From Saprospiraceae bacterium (GTDB lineage: Bacteria; Bacteroidota; Bacteroidia; Chitinophagales; Saprospiraceae): DNA of 15,995 nt. Made by a program: the position numbers and the translations under genes. Within the stretch, counting starts at the first letter, position 1, and every line of letters starts with the position of its first letter. The DNA lies in NCBI GenBank assembly GCA_013002625.1, contig JABDJE010000226.1, forward strand, positions 1 through 15,995, read 5' to 3'. Under the pieces are notes generated by a model. The model had not been told where the DNA came from. It made no database searches and worked only from the letters and a program-made list of their open reading frames with translations. Shown in pieces: positions 7,301 through 13,815 of this stretch.

Positions 7301-7602
7301 CGTTGAGGTACGCCGCCTTTAATTGAGATTGTGTAAAGATCATTGTTGCCATCAATATTGGCTTCAAAAGCTATCGTCTGACCGTCAGGCGAAAACTTTG
7401 GGTTTGTTTCTCGACCATCGGGTGAGCTTAATTTCATGGCATTTCCACCCGTTTTACTGACGAGCCATAGATCATTTCCAAAAGTGAAACATATATGGTC
7501 AGCCGAAACATCAGGATATTGAATTAATTCAGCACTTATTTGTGCTTGCGTTGTCGCAATTGAGAATAATCCAACGAAAAGCAGTAGTAAATTTTTCATC
7601 AA
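4330..7602 (-). CDS. Tricorn-type S41 peptidase with PDZ domain
   Basis: This 1090-residue protein has a signal peptide (residues 1-20, TTQA-Q), so it works in the periplasm or beyond. Residues about 21-540 form beta-propellers rich in PD40/WD40-like repeats (S-P-D-G-x-x-I-A-F and variants at about 57-79, 313-320, 354-363, 447-455). Residues 541-580 are an acidic linker, 30 of 40 being Asp or Glu. A tricorn core domain with S755-H756 (N-A-S-H-T-Y) follows, then a PDZ-like region at about 770-870. The S41 domain has the nucleophile region G-W-S-G-S-G-G-D (likely S978) and E1036 in K-E-G-H-G-V-D-P-D. These match the Ser-His-Ser-Glu tetrad of Thermoplasma tricorn, so it should be active. Tricorn degrades peptides to short fragments; Bacteroidetes have exported homologues of poorly known role. 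It has its own terminator. Confidence 0.95.
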   Translation of the reverse strand: MMKNLLLLFVGLFSIATTQAQISAELIQYPDVSADHICFTFGNDLWLVSKTGGNAMKLSSPDGRETNPKFSPDGQTIAFEANIDGNNDLYTISIKGGVPQRVTGHGMGENIMDWYSDGDKILFSSSMESGKQRWVQFYKVASQGGLPEKLPVELGGYAAISKDGKWLAFTDKSRVTRTWKRYRGGTAPDIFLMNLETLETINITSNDANDEVPMWGDGKIYYMSDNGPSLRNNIWVYDIDSKTNTQLTFYKDYDIHYPSIGPNDIVFEAGGKIQLLNLGDNSVKSVDINAVGDFTSLKPSLKNVGNNIFSAQISPDGQRAVMEARGDIFTLPKEKGVVRNLTQSSGSAERHPAWSPNGKHIAYFSDSEGEYDLYLHDVKTGKAKRVSDLGPGYRYNIYWAPNSEKLSFIDQSMTFYELDINTGEATRIDQDARLFEGGLRGFSVSYSPDSRYIAYNKTGDNGNNSIYIFDTEDKVIHRVTSGFYNDNNVSFGKDGKYLYLTTNRRISPVYSDFDNSWIYPNATQLAVITLSDETASPLAPENDEVTIEEEEEESEDEEEDGEEDESDDEDEENAEEEEEATKISFNEMERRLEILPVKGGNMGGVTGLSNKVLFVKFQNSGSEGGNSKLMYYDLEEKESKTVISGVFGFNIAHDGKHILVRGGKGYAIIELGPDKKMEDMIPTKDMASFVNPKEEWHQIFNDVWRFERDFFYDKNMHGLDWDAMRTKYGDLIDQAVSRYDVNFIIGELIGELNASHTYRGGGDGDYASRKSVGYLGVDWAKANGEFKIDRIVRGADWDNEVRSPLDMAGVDIDEGDYVLAVNGVRLNNYTDPWMAFTGLANETVELTVNDKPSMEDAKNVLVKTLRSETRLRNLEWIEKNRAMVDELSEGKIGYIYVPSTGRDGQNELIRMFYAQWDKEGLIIDERFNNGGQIPDRFIELLDRKPLAYWDVRDGTNWQWPPVAHFGPKAMLINGWSGSGGDAFPDYFRKAGLGPLIGSRTWGGLIGISGAPTLIDGGSVTVPTFRMYDPDGTWFKEGHGVDPDIEVMEDPEALAKGKDPQIERAVKEVLKAIESNGPIHPKVPKPEDRSK

Positions 7603-7698
7603 GTATGATTTTAATTATTGTTTTAATCTAGCAATTATAGCGATTTGAATAAATAACAAGGTTAACATTCTATTGAACGCTCAAAAATCTCGATATAA

Positions 7699-7744
7699 TA
7701 AGCGCTGGTGTCGTGCAAACACGCTGCATTTCAATGAGCGCTTA
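7699..7744 (-). repeat. Inverted repeat at the end of the TfoX-domain gene
   Basis: Perfect 8-bp arms, TAAGCGCT (7699-7706) and AGCGCTTA (7737-7744), enclose 30 nt. A smaller CGTG/CACG hairpin with a CAAA loop sits inside (7712-7723). The right arm contains the stop codon of the TfoX-domain gene. Read leftward it could act as a weak terminator, but only TTATTATAT follows. It also lies about 97 nt upstream of the tricorn-like start, so an operator role is possible. The rest of the 7603-7698 spacer shows nothing clear. Confidence 0.4.
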
Positions 7745-8086
7745 CTTCTTCTTTTTACTGGATTTGGCCAATGGGTTGAATAGCAGACATGCCTGAACCC
7801 AGAATTCCAGATCAGAATCCATATCGAACCCTTCATCCGCAATGTTTAAGTATCCCTTCATCTGTCTCTTTCCATGCATCATTTGACGTGCGCCGGTTCG
7901 CTCCAGATAGTCTGGCATTTTTTCTGGATGTACCCTGCACATGAGCTCATTTCTAAAAATACCAATGCATAGTTTGTCGTCCACCATAAACCCGATGCCA
8001 CCCATCATTTTCTTTTCAGTGAAAACCACATGCCTTGATTTTAGAATATGCCTTATTCTGTCAGCGAGCAATTCATCGTAAGCCAT
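7742..8086 (-). CDS. TfoX N-terminal domain protein
   Basis: This 114-residue protein is almost entirely a TfoX N-terminal domain. It begins M-A-Y-D-E-L-L-A-D-R-I-R, then T-E-K-K-M-M-G-G-I-G-F-M-V (about 23-35), a D-D-K-L-C-I-G-I strand, R-V-H-P about 51-54, and a K-G-Y segment at about 77-79 before a final helix. A lysine-rich tail (SSKKKK) ends it. Gammaproteobacterial TfoX/Sxy activates competence genes with CRP and has an additional C-terminal domain, which is missing here. Stand-alone N-terminal-domain proteins are common in Bacteroidetes and have no settled function, so a competence role should not be assumed. The start is ATG at 8086-8084. It shares orientation with the unknown gene 53 nt upstream and may be cotranscribed with it. 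Confidence 0.88.
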   Translation of the reverse strand: MAYDELLADRIRHILKSRHVVFTEKKMMGGIGFMVDDKLCIGIFRNELMCRVHPEKMPDYLERTGARQMMHGKRQMKGYLNIADEGFDMDSDLEFWVQACLLFNPLAKSSKKKK

Positions 8087-8139
8087 GAACTAAAATTAAA
8101 GAAAGGAAAAACAATAGTTTACTGATGGGCAGAAAGTTC

Positions 8140-8559
8140 TCAGTTAAAATCGCCTGCTGCTGCTTGTTTTTGCTCCAGCATTTTCACAATAAAGGATTTG
8201 TCAATAATGCTGTTGAAAGAAGGTTGCATGGTAACGAATGTATCGCTCGTACTAATCATTAATTCACTCCCTTGTTGGACAATAACAAGTTTGTAGTAGG
8301 GGATTGCCCAGCAATAAATACGCATGTTTGAACTGAAGCCTACAACGATTCCGTTTTTTCTGAGTTCAATATTGCAATAGGGCGTATCTGTGTAATTGAT
8401 TATAAGAGAAAAGATATTGTCACTGGCATCAGAGATGATCATTTTTTGGGTTCCTATACCTTTCATTTTAAATCTCTCGAGAAATGAAAATTGTGGACCT
8501 ACCAGTTTTTTCAATTCGAAATCTGTTTTCTTGCTTGGATATGTTATATCAAAAATCAC
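8140..8559 (-). CDS. Uncharacterised 139-residue protein
   Basis: I do not recognise a named domain. The protein has no signal peptide or membrane helix and looks cytoplasmic and mainly beta-stranded. Notable segments are a conserved-looking start (ITYPSKKTDFELKKLVGP), a central run of alternating hydrophobic residues, and a W-A-I-P-Y-Y-K-L-V-I strand pair at about 84-93. The C-terminal part (about 108-139) is helix-prone and ends in QKQAAAGDFN. It gives the impression of a small conserved Bacteroidetes protein, but that is from memory of similar sequences and not from a search. The start is GTG at 8559-8557 (preceded by AAAGAG); no ATG lies upstream in frame. The ssb terminator lies just upstream, so it has its own promoter, perhaps shared with the TfoX-domain gene downstream. 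Confidence 0.7.
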   Translation of the reverse strand: MIFDITYPSKKTDFELKKLVGPQFSFLERFKMKGIGTQKMIISDASDNIFSLIINYTDTPYCNIELRKNGIVVGFSSNMRIYCWAIPYYKLVIVQQGSELMISTSDTFVTMQPSFNSIIDKSFIVKMLEQKQAAAGDFN

Positions 8560-8587
8560 CTCTTTATTTATAACACAATTTATACAG

Positions 8588-8629
8588 AAAAATGTTGCAG
8601 GGAAGTTGCCATAATCGACTTCCCTGCAA
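8588..8629 (-). terminator. Intrinsic terminator after ssb
   Basis: A perfect 12-bp stem has + strand arms TTGCAGGGAAGT (8595-8606) and ACTTCCCTGCAA (8618-8629) with an 11-nt loop. Read leftward it is followed by CATTTTTC (T run 8592-8588). It starts 9 nt beyond the ssb stop. Confidence 0.88.
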
Positions 8630-8637
8630 TTCGGATA

Positions 8638-8985
8638 TTAGAACGGTTCGCTCTTTTTATCAAAACAAATAAATTCATTGGCGGTAACTTCAGTAAAATA
8701 TTTCTTTTGACCTTCTTTGTCTTCATAAGATCGGGTTACCAATTTACCTCTCACCATCACTTCCGAACCTTTAGATAGTAGGGAATTCATGAGTTCAGCA
8801 GTTTTACCCCAAGCTACAATATTATGCCATTGCGTTTCCTGGATTTTTTCATTCTCAGCATTCTTGAAATAATCATTGGTGGCAAGACTAAATTTGGCTA
8901 AAGCTTTTCCGCTATCTAAAGCTTTGAATTCAACATCTTTTCCAAGATGACCTACAAGTTGGACGTTGTTTCTTAATGTGTTCAT
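8638..8985 (-). CDS. ssb: Single-stranded DNA-binding protein, short form
   Basis: This 115-residue protein is an OB-fold SSB: N-x-V-Q-L-V-G-H-L-G-K-D-V-E (7-19), F-S-L-A-T-N-D (32-38), T-Q-W-H-N-I-V-A-W-G-K-T-A-E (51-64) and K-G-S-E-V-M-V-R-G-K-L (72-82) are all family landmarks. It binds single-stranded DNA in replication, repair or recombination. It is much shorter than housekeeping SSBs (about 150-180 residues). The flexible linker is missing and the usual acidic tip D-D-D-I-P-F is reduced to D-K-K-S-E-P-F. It keeps the final Pro-Phe but has two lysines where acidic residues are usual. Bacteroidetes often carry more than one ssb, so this may be an accessory copy used in repair or DNA uptake. 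It has its own terminator and a palindrome about 95 nt upstream. Confidence 0.93.
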   Translation of the reverse strand: MNTLRNNVQLVGHLGKDVEFKALDSGKALAKFSLATNDYFKNAENEKIQETQWHNIVAWGKTAELMNSLLSKGSEVMVRGKLVTRSYEDKEGQKKYFTEVTANEFICFDKKSEPF

Positions 8986-9076
8986 GTTTAATTTTTTTAC
9001 TTAATGAATTTTAATAATTGATCAAATGATCTCAGGCATAAATTAAATAAGAACTGTATCAGCGTACCGTTTTTAG

Positions 9077-9090
9077 ACGTTTATAAACGT
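9077..9090. promoter_or_regulatory. 14-bp palindrome between ssb and the lipoprotein gene
   Basis: ACGTTTATAAACGT is a perfect palindrome. It extends by three more pairs on each side after one mismatch (TTA at 9073-9075, TAA at 9092-9094). It sits in the 185-nt divergent spacer (8986-9170), about 92 nt before the ssb start and 81 nt before the lipoprotein start. A smaller repeat, GATCA-AA-TGATC (9020-9031), lies closer to ssb. Either could be a regulator site for one or both genes. The regulator is unknown. Confidence 0.45.
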
Positions 9091-9170
9091 TTAATTTCAT
9101 TCTTATTCCATTATTGTATAATTTCTCTCGTGCATTTTATACTTACCTTTAATTCAGCAAAACGAAAATT

Positions 9171-10274
9171 GTGAAATATTTAAAATCAGTATTTATTTAT
9201 AGCACATTATGCTGTATCGCTTGTAGCAGTCCTCAGAAGAGCTTTGAGAAAGGAAACTATGAAAGAGCATTTAATGGTGCGCTAACTGAGCTGGATAAGA
9301 AAGACAACTCACGACAAAATAAAGTGCTGCTCAATAAATCATTTGAAGAATTGATTTATCACAATGAGAAAGAGAATTATAAGCTGGTCCAATCTGGCTT
9401 GATCGAGAATCTTGAGGTAGTTCATGCTAACAATCTTGATATTATTGACAAGTATCACAATGCAAAAAGATATCTCAATCCTGTCTATGACACAATTGCA
9501 TCGGATTTTGTGAACAGAAATGATCTTTTAAGAGAGAATATTGCATTAGCATACTGGGATGAGGGCAATACACTTATGGATGTTTACAATTCCACAGGTG
9601 ATAAGTTTAAAGCGCAGGATGCCAATTTTAATTATACCAAAGCCTACGATTATAATATTGGATATGAAGCGATTGACTCTTTGTTGGATGTGTCCTTTGC
9701 AGCCGGTCTTATCCATGTATTGGTAGAAACAAATGTCTGGGATATGAATTACAGTTGGCGGGTTGATAACACATTTAAAAACCTAATTCATCTGAGCCGA
9801 GGATTCAATCAGGTTCATTATGAAAATATGATCTCAATCGCAGATTGTCGTATTGATGTCAGTTTCAACAATATCGAAGTCATTGAAAATACGACAAGAG
9901 AAACACAACAATTTACAAGGGAGATAGAAGATGGTTATACGACCAAAGTCGACTCTTCGGGGAATACTCATCGCATCCTTAACTATATTACTGTGCGTGG
10001 TGAAGGTGTAAAAGAAATTACAACATGGACCTATAATTGGCGGGTGCGATCAACAGTGCGTCAGCTTTCACCTTTTTGTCAGATGAATAACCGACATTTT
10101 GATGAGCGCGGAGAGATAAGACATGTGCGGTATGATGTGACTGGCGATGTTAGGGCGGTACCCGAAGAATATCAAAATGTCACTTTTTTCAATAGGTCCA
10201 CTGAGGAGGAAAAATTGATCAATCGCATGATAGATGATATTTATGACGATTTCGTTCAATATTATTTTCGTTAA
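9171..10274 (+). CDS. Probable lipoprotein of unknown function
   Basis: The 367-residue product begins with a short basic and hydrophobic leader ending in CCIAC-SS. Cys18 is the likely lipidated residue, although the -3 position (Cys) is not ideal. Residues about 22-130 are helical and TPR-like (KSFEKGNYERAFNGALTELD is typical of a repeat pairing Gly/Tyr with Ala). The rest is mixed, with beta-rich stretches such as about 225-290 (RIDVSFNNIEVIENTTRE and following). No catalytic motif was recognised. I would expect an outer-membrane or inner-membrane lipoprotein facing the periplasm. The start is GTG at 9171, chosen because it gives the complete signal sequence. Divergent from ssb and 74 nt ahead of a histidine kinase gene in the same direction, it could be transcribed with that gene, but no functional link is visible. 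Confidence 0.72.
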   Translation: MKYLKSVFIYSTLCCIACSSPQKSFEKGNYERAFNGALTELDKKDNSRQNKVLLNKSFEELIYHNEKENYKLVQSGLIENLEVVHANNLDIIDKYHNAKRYLNPVYDTIASDFVNRNDLLRENIALAYWDEGNTLMDVYNSTGDKFKAQDANFNYTKAYDYNIGYEAIDSLLDVSFAAGLIHVLVETNVWDMNYSWRVDNTFKNLIHLSRGFNQVHYENMISIADCRIDVSFNNIEVIENTTRETQQFTREIEDGYTTKVDSSGNTHRILNYITVRGEGVKEITTWTYNWRVRSTVRQLSPFCQMNNRHFDERGEIRHVRYDVTGDVRAVPEEYQNVTFFNRSTEEEKLINRMIDDIYDDFVQYYFR

Positions 10275-10287
10275 TTTTTCTATTTTC

Positions 10288-10332
10288 ACTTTAACAACTG
10301 TCCCTCACCGATAACTTCATTGTTATTAAAGT
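10288..10332. repeat. Imperfect inverted repeat before the kinase gene
   Basis: ACTTTAACAAC (10288-10298) pairs with GTTATTAAAGT (10322-10332) at 10 of 11 positions around a 23-nt gap. It lies in the 74-nt spacer between the lipoprotein and kinase genes. It may be a regulator site or a weak hairpin. No T tract follows, so it is not a convincing terminator. Confidence 0.3.
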
Positions 10333-10348
10333 CAAATTAATACCCAAT

Positions 10349-11842
10349 ATGATAGATGGGGGTGTAGGGAATATCGATGATCAGAAGTATCGTGCTGTTA
10401 TCCAGAATTCGCATGATGCTGTTATGATATTTGATGTAGACAGAGGTCGCTTCATCGACTACAATCAGAACACTTTAGATTTACTAAAAATTTCAGGGGA
10501 TGTCTTTACAACCTTACATCCCATAGACATAAGTCCTCAGAAATTACTTGGTCATCCAGCAGCAGAATTTGCCAACAAGTATATCAATGAAGCCCTTAAT
10601 GGCGGCAATCCATTTTTTGAATGGATTCACTTGGATACCGCTGGTAATGAAATACCTTGTCAGATCAGATTGGTTCGTTTTCCACCTTTTGACAGAAGAG
10701 TTGTAAGAGCGAGTATTATTGATCTTCGCAATCAAAAAGAGATTGAAAAAGTCTTACAGGAGAATGAAGAACGTCTTAAGTTAACACTAGAATCGACGGG
10801 ACTCGCATGCTTTGACTGGTATACTGATAAATCAATATTGCATTGGGATGATAAGACTTTTAAAATGTTTGACCTGCCTGTATCATCACGCATCAACAAA
10901 GTCAAGGCATTTTTTAAAATCTTGTTGAAAGAAGACAGGCAAGCATTTCTAAATAAATACCAGGAATTACTGTCTCCCAATAATGATTCTGATTCATACA
11001 TATATGAATTCCGAATCAGAATTAATGATCAAGTAAAAGAAGTTGTTACAAGAGGCTCCGTTTACAGAAATGCTGATGGAAATGTTGAACGAATAATTGG
11101 AACCTTGAAAGATGTAAGTGTAGAACGGGCAGCAGAGCGCGAGAAAATCAGAACCAGTCAGCTTGAAGCGAAAAACAAAGAACTGGAACAGTTCGCCTAT
11201 ATTGCTTCCCATGACTTACAGGCTCCATTGAATACTATATCAGGCTTAATTAAACTGCTCGAACAGGAAATTGAAGTACATGAGTTGGAAAGCCTGAAAG
11301 AATATTGTGGACTGATTGATCAATCACTGCATCGTATGTTTACCTTGATCAAGGATTTATTATCCTATGCAAGAATTGGCACTAATCCTTCAAAAGAGGA
11401 AATAGATTTAGAAGCTCTGATTGTACAACAAATAAATCAATTCAAACAAACCGATCCCCAGGTTAATATTCAATACGAGTCTGAACTTGAAATCAAGAAA
11501 ATAAATGCCAATCGAACTGAATTACAATTATTAATTCAGAATTTATTTTCAAATGCCATCAAGTTTCGCCGCAAATCTGATACATGTAGCATTCATTTTT
11601 CCTCGAAAAAAGGCAAGAATTCAAATCATGAATTCTGTGTAACTGATGACGGTATTGGTATAGACTCAAAGTACCATGATAGCATATTTGATCTCTTCCA
11701 AAGATTACATACCCAGGATGAATGTGAGGGTACTGGTATCGGTCTTGCACATTGTAAAAAAATTGTTGAGTCGTATGGTGGTAAAATATGGCTTGAGTCT
11801 TCACCAGGCAAGGGAAGCCGCTTTCATTTTACCTTACCATAA
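10349..11842 (+). CDS. Soluble PAS-PAS sensor histidine kinase
   Basis: This 497-residue kinase has no membrane segment, so it senses a cytoplasmic signal or works with a partner. Two PAS domains occupy about 11-125 and 140-260; the second ends in the usual G-T-L-K-D-V-S exit. A short coiled coil (about 258-282) leads to the HisKA domain with phosphoacceptor H288 in I-A-S-H-D-L-Q-A-P-L. The ATPase domain has the N box with N402 (L-F-S-N-A-I-K-F), the G1 box D-D-G-I-G-I (433-438), the F box near 447-452 and the G2 box G-T-G-I-G-L-A (461-467). It should autophosphorylate. The sequence resembles bacteriophytochrome-type kinases common in Bacteroidetes. No receiver domain or response-regulator gene is nearby, so it is an orphan here. 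Its last 9 bases overlap the convergent barrel gene. Confidence 0.94.
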   Translation: MIDGGVGNIDDQKYRAVIQNSHDAVMIFDVDRGRFIDYNQNTLDLLKISGDVFTTLHPIDISPQKLLGHPAAEFANKYINEALNGGNPFFEWIHLDTAGNEIPCQIRLVRFPPFDRRVVRASIIDLRNQKEIEKVLQENEERLKLTLESTGLACFDWYTDKSILHWDDKTFKMFDLPVSSRINKVKAFFKILLKEDRQAFLNKYQELLSPNNDSDSYIYEFRIRINDQVKEVVTRGSVYRNADGNVERIIGTLKDVSVERAAEREKIRTSQLEAKNKELEQFAYIASHDLQAPLNTISGLIKLLEQEIEVHELESLKEYCGLIDQSLHRMFTLIKDLLSYARIGTNPSKEEIDLEALIVQQINQFKQTDPQVNIQYESELEIKKINANRTELQLLIQNLFSNAIKFRRKSDTCSIHFSSKKGKNSNHEFCVTDDGIGIDSKYHDSIFDLFQRLHTQDECEGTGIGLAHCKKIVESYGGKIWLESSPGKGSRFHFTLP

Positions 11843-13255
11843 CTTAAATTCCACACCGGCACTCATTCCTATGCGCCTGTTGCGTTGATTGACCAGATTC
11901 TTTGTGCTATTAATATCACTTAAATTGGATCTGTAATTCAAGCCAGCCAAAAGTGCTATCCTGTCATTGACCCTGTAACCATATTTTAAGGATGCCAGAA
12001 TAGATAAATTATTGCGTGACTTGAAATAGTCGTTAACCATTACCGGGTTATTGGACGGATTAAGCAGCATACCATTAAAGTCGAACCAAAGATTATATAG
12101 GACACCGGATTCGATACCGATAAACGATTTATTACGCTCCAGTTGATAGCCTGCCAAAGCAGAAATACCCACTTCACGATAGTCATTTCCAACGCGCCAG
12201 TTTTTGGATTCAATAATCGTCGCCGGCGCATTGCCGTATACCCAACTGGTGTCACCATTTGGTAAGATATTAATTTCAATAAGTTGATTTGGAAGTATAG
12301 TATCGATTGTAGTGGTCTTATTATATTTAAACCGCTCCTTGTATTGACTGTAATCGACACCCGCCTTCAAATAAAGTCCGTTATCAAACAAGAACTTCAA
12401 TTGCGCTCCTGCATTATAACTGAGTTTGACAGACTGTGAAGCCTTGCGTTCATCAAGATACCCCTGATTCTCAAAACTCGCATTGTAAGCAGGATCCACA
12501 AAATCGAGACCGGTATATATTTCAAGATAGACGGGTATTTTCTTTTTGCCATAATTATAGCACTCAATATTTGATCGCTTACTGATAAGTGGAGCCTTGA
12601 AGTTTCTTTCAGTATTTCCGGATAGGGAAGTCAGAGGCAGCATACCCAAGTGATTAAGGCTTGGATAGCTGATGTTTTCTCTTATAATAACATTTGGGTT
12701 GTATTCAATTGATTCTGAGGCTTTAATTGAGGATTCAATTGTGGTTTTATTGTTGGTTTCAATAGATGAATTATCTGCAAGATGATTTGATAGGCTGGAA
12801 GGTGAAATGTCAATTTGGGAATGAGAGGAAGATGCCTGATCTGATAAGGCTGCAGAAGATTCTAATGCTGATGCAGTAATTAAATTATCATTAGATTCAT
12901 TTAAACCTTCAGTAATGGATGAAGGTTTATTATTGTTTTCAGTGGATGAATTATCTGAATTTTGAATTGTGGATAATTCCTGACCAGGCCTTTGCTCTGA
13001 TGCTTGATTCGATTTTATATTTTCTGTTGAAATATTGGACTCGACCAGTTGTGAAGATTTTCCGGTATTGTTTAAATATACAACACCTAATACACCCAAT
13101 AGAATAATGATAAGACCTGCCAAATAATAAACAAACCGCCGCTTTCTGGATTGAGCCTGCTTGGTTGCAATGCCTGCCCATAAGGCATCATTATCGATTG
13201 CGGTGATATGATCTCCCAGGATATTTTTTATTTGATTTAGATTATCTTGACCCAT
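11834..13255 (-). CDS. Anti-sigma-like membrane protein with outer-membrane barrel end
   Basis: This 473-residue protein is encoded directly behind an ECF sigma gene and overlaps it by 19 nt. Residues 1-40 are cytoplasmic in character, with a D-x-x-A-L-W-A-G-I segment (23-29) and a basic K-R-R at the membrane edge, as in anti-sigma-like starts of other Bacteroidetes proteins. One membrane helix lies at about 41-61. Residues about 64-185 are Ser/Asn/Glu-rich and probably disordered. Residues about 240-473 show alternating strands with aromatic edges (VYLEIYTGLDFV, LYLKAGVDYSQY, IALLAGLNYRSN, IGMSAGVEFKLW) and end in Trp, as outer-membrane barrels do. The likely role is to sequester the sigma factor and respond to a surface state. 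The family is inferred from layout; the N-terminal region is too short for a classic zinc anti-sigma domain. Confidence 0.75.
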   Translation of the reverse strand: MGQDNLNQIKNILGDHITAIDNDALWAGIATKQAQSRKRRFVYYLAGLIIILLGVLGVVYLNNTGKSSQLVESNISTENIKSNQASEQRPGQELSTIQNSDNSSTENNNKPSSITEGLNESNDNLITASALESSAALSDQASSSHSQIDISPSSLSNHLADNSSIETNNKTTIESSIKASESIEYNPNVIIRENISYPSLNHLGMLPLTSLSGNTERNFKAPLISKRSNIECYNYGKKKIPVYLEIYTGLDFVDPAYNASFENQGYLDERKASQSVKLSYNAGAQLKFLFDNGLYLKAGVDYSQYKERFKYNKTTTIDTILPNQLIEINILPNGDTSWVYGNAPATIIESKNWRVGNDYREVGISALAGYQLERNKSFIGIESGVLYNLWFDFNGMLLNPSNNPVMVNDYFKSRNNLSILASLKYGYRVNDRIALLAGLNYRSNLSDINSTKNLVNQRNRRIGMSAGVEFKLW

Positions 13256-13800
13256 GTCTCATCTTTTTTTAAAGCCAATAATTTTGTTCTTAATAATTGT
13301 TTTGCCCTCGATAAATTAGATCGAGAAGAAACCTCCTTGATGCCCAACATCTCTCCAATTTCTTTGTGTGAAAATCCTTCGATCACGGACAAGTTGAATA
13401 CCTGTCTGTAACCATCTGGAAGGGACTGAATGAGTTCCATTAAATCATCTGCAGCCATTTTATCGAGAATACTTGGTTCCACACTTGCATTCTCATTAAT
13501 ATCCAGAGATAATGAAGACGTGTTGATCTTTTTGGATTGCAAATCTCGGAGTGCTGTATTGATGACGATTTTTCTCATCCATGCCTGTAAGGAGCCCTTA
13601 CCAGGATCAAAGTTTTTGATATACTTGAAAATCCTGATGAAGGCGTCCTGAAGGACATCTTTAGATTTAGTCTCATCACCCATATACCTCAGGCATACGG
13701 TATATAGGAGGCCAGAATAGCGATTTACCAATGCTTTCTGACAGTCAGCATGTCCTTTTTTACATCCGTATACTATGTCCTCTATAGATAGTTGTGACAT
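13237..13800 (-). CDS. ECF RNA polymerase sigma factor
   Basis: This 187-residue sigma-70 family protein has only regions 2 and 4, the ECF layout. Region 2 covers about 24-90, with the core-binding and -10 melting helix D-V-L-Q-D-A-F-I-R-I-F-K (48-59) and the W-M-R-K-I-V-I-N segment (74-81). Region 4 covers about 118-174, with L-P-D-G-Y-R-Q-V-F (127-135) and a helix-turn-helix G-F-S-H-K-E-I-G-E-M-L-G-I-K-E-x-S (142-158) followed by S-R-A-K-Q-L-L-R. It directs RNA polymerase to a regulon not visible here. The start is ATG at 13800-13798, 15 nt after the stop of the upstream repeat protein gene. Its 3' end overlaps the anti-sigma-like gene by 19 nt, so translation is probably coupled. The three genes look like one transcript. 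Confidence 0.96.
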   Translation of the reverse strand: MSQLSIEDIVYGCKKGHADCQKALVNRYSGLLYTVCLRYMGDETKSKDVLQDAFIRIFKYIKNFDPGKGSLQAWMRKIVINTALRDLQSKKINTSSLSLDINENASVEPSILDKMAADDLMELIQSLPDGYRQVFNLSVIEGFSHKEIGEMLGIKEVSSRSNLSRAKQLLRTKLLALKKDETWVKII

Positions 13801-13815
13801 TCTTTCGTTTTGCGG

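Noticed and set aside
7742..8985. A competence operon made of the TfoX-domain protein, the unknown protein and SSB
   Set aside because: A strong terminator follows ssb, the TfoX-like protein lacks the C-terminal domain of true TfoX/Sxy, and no com genes are present. Only the unknown gene and the TfoX-domain gene may share a transcript.
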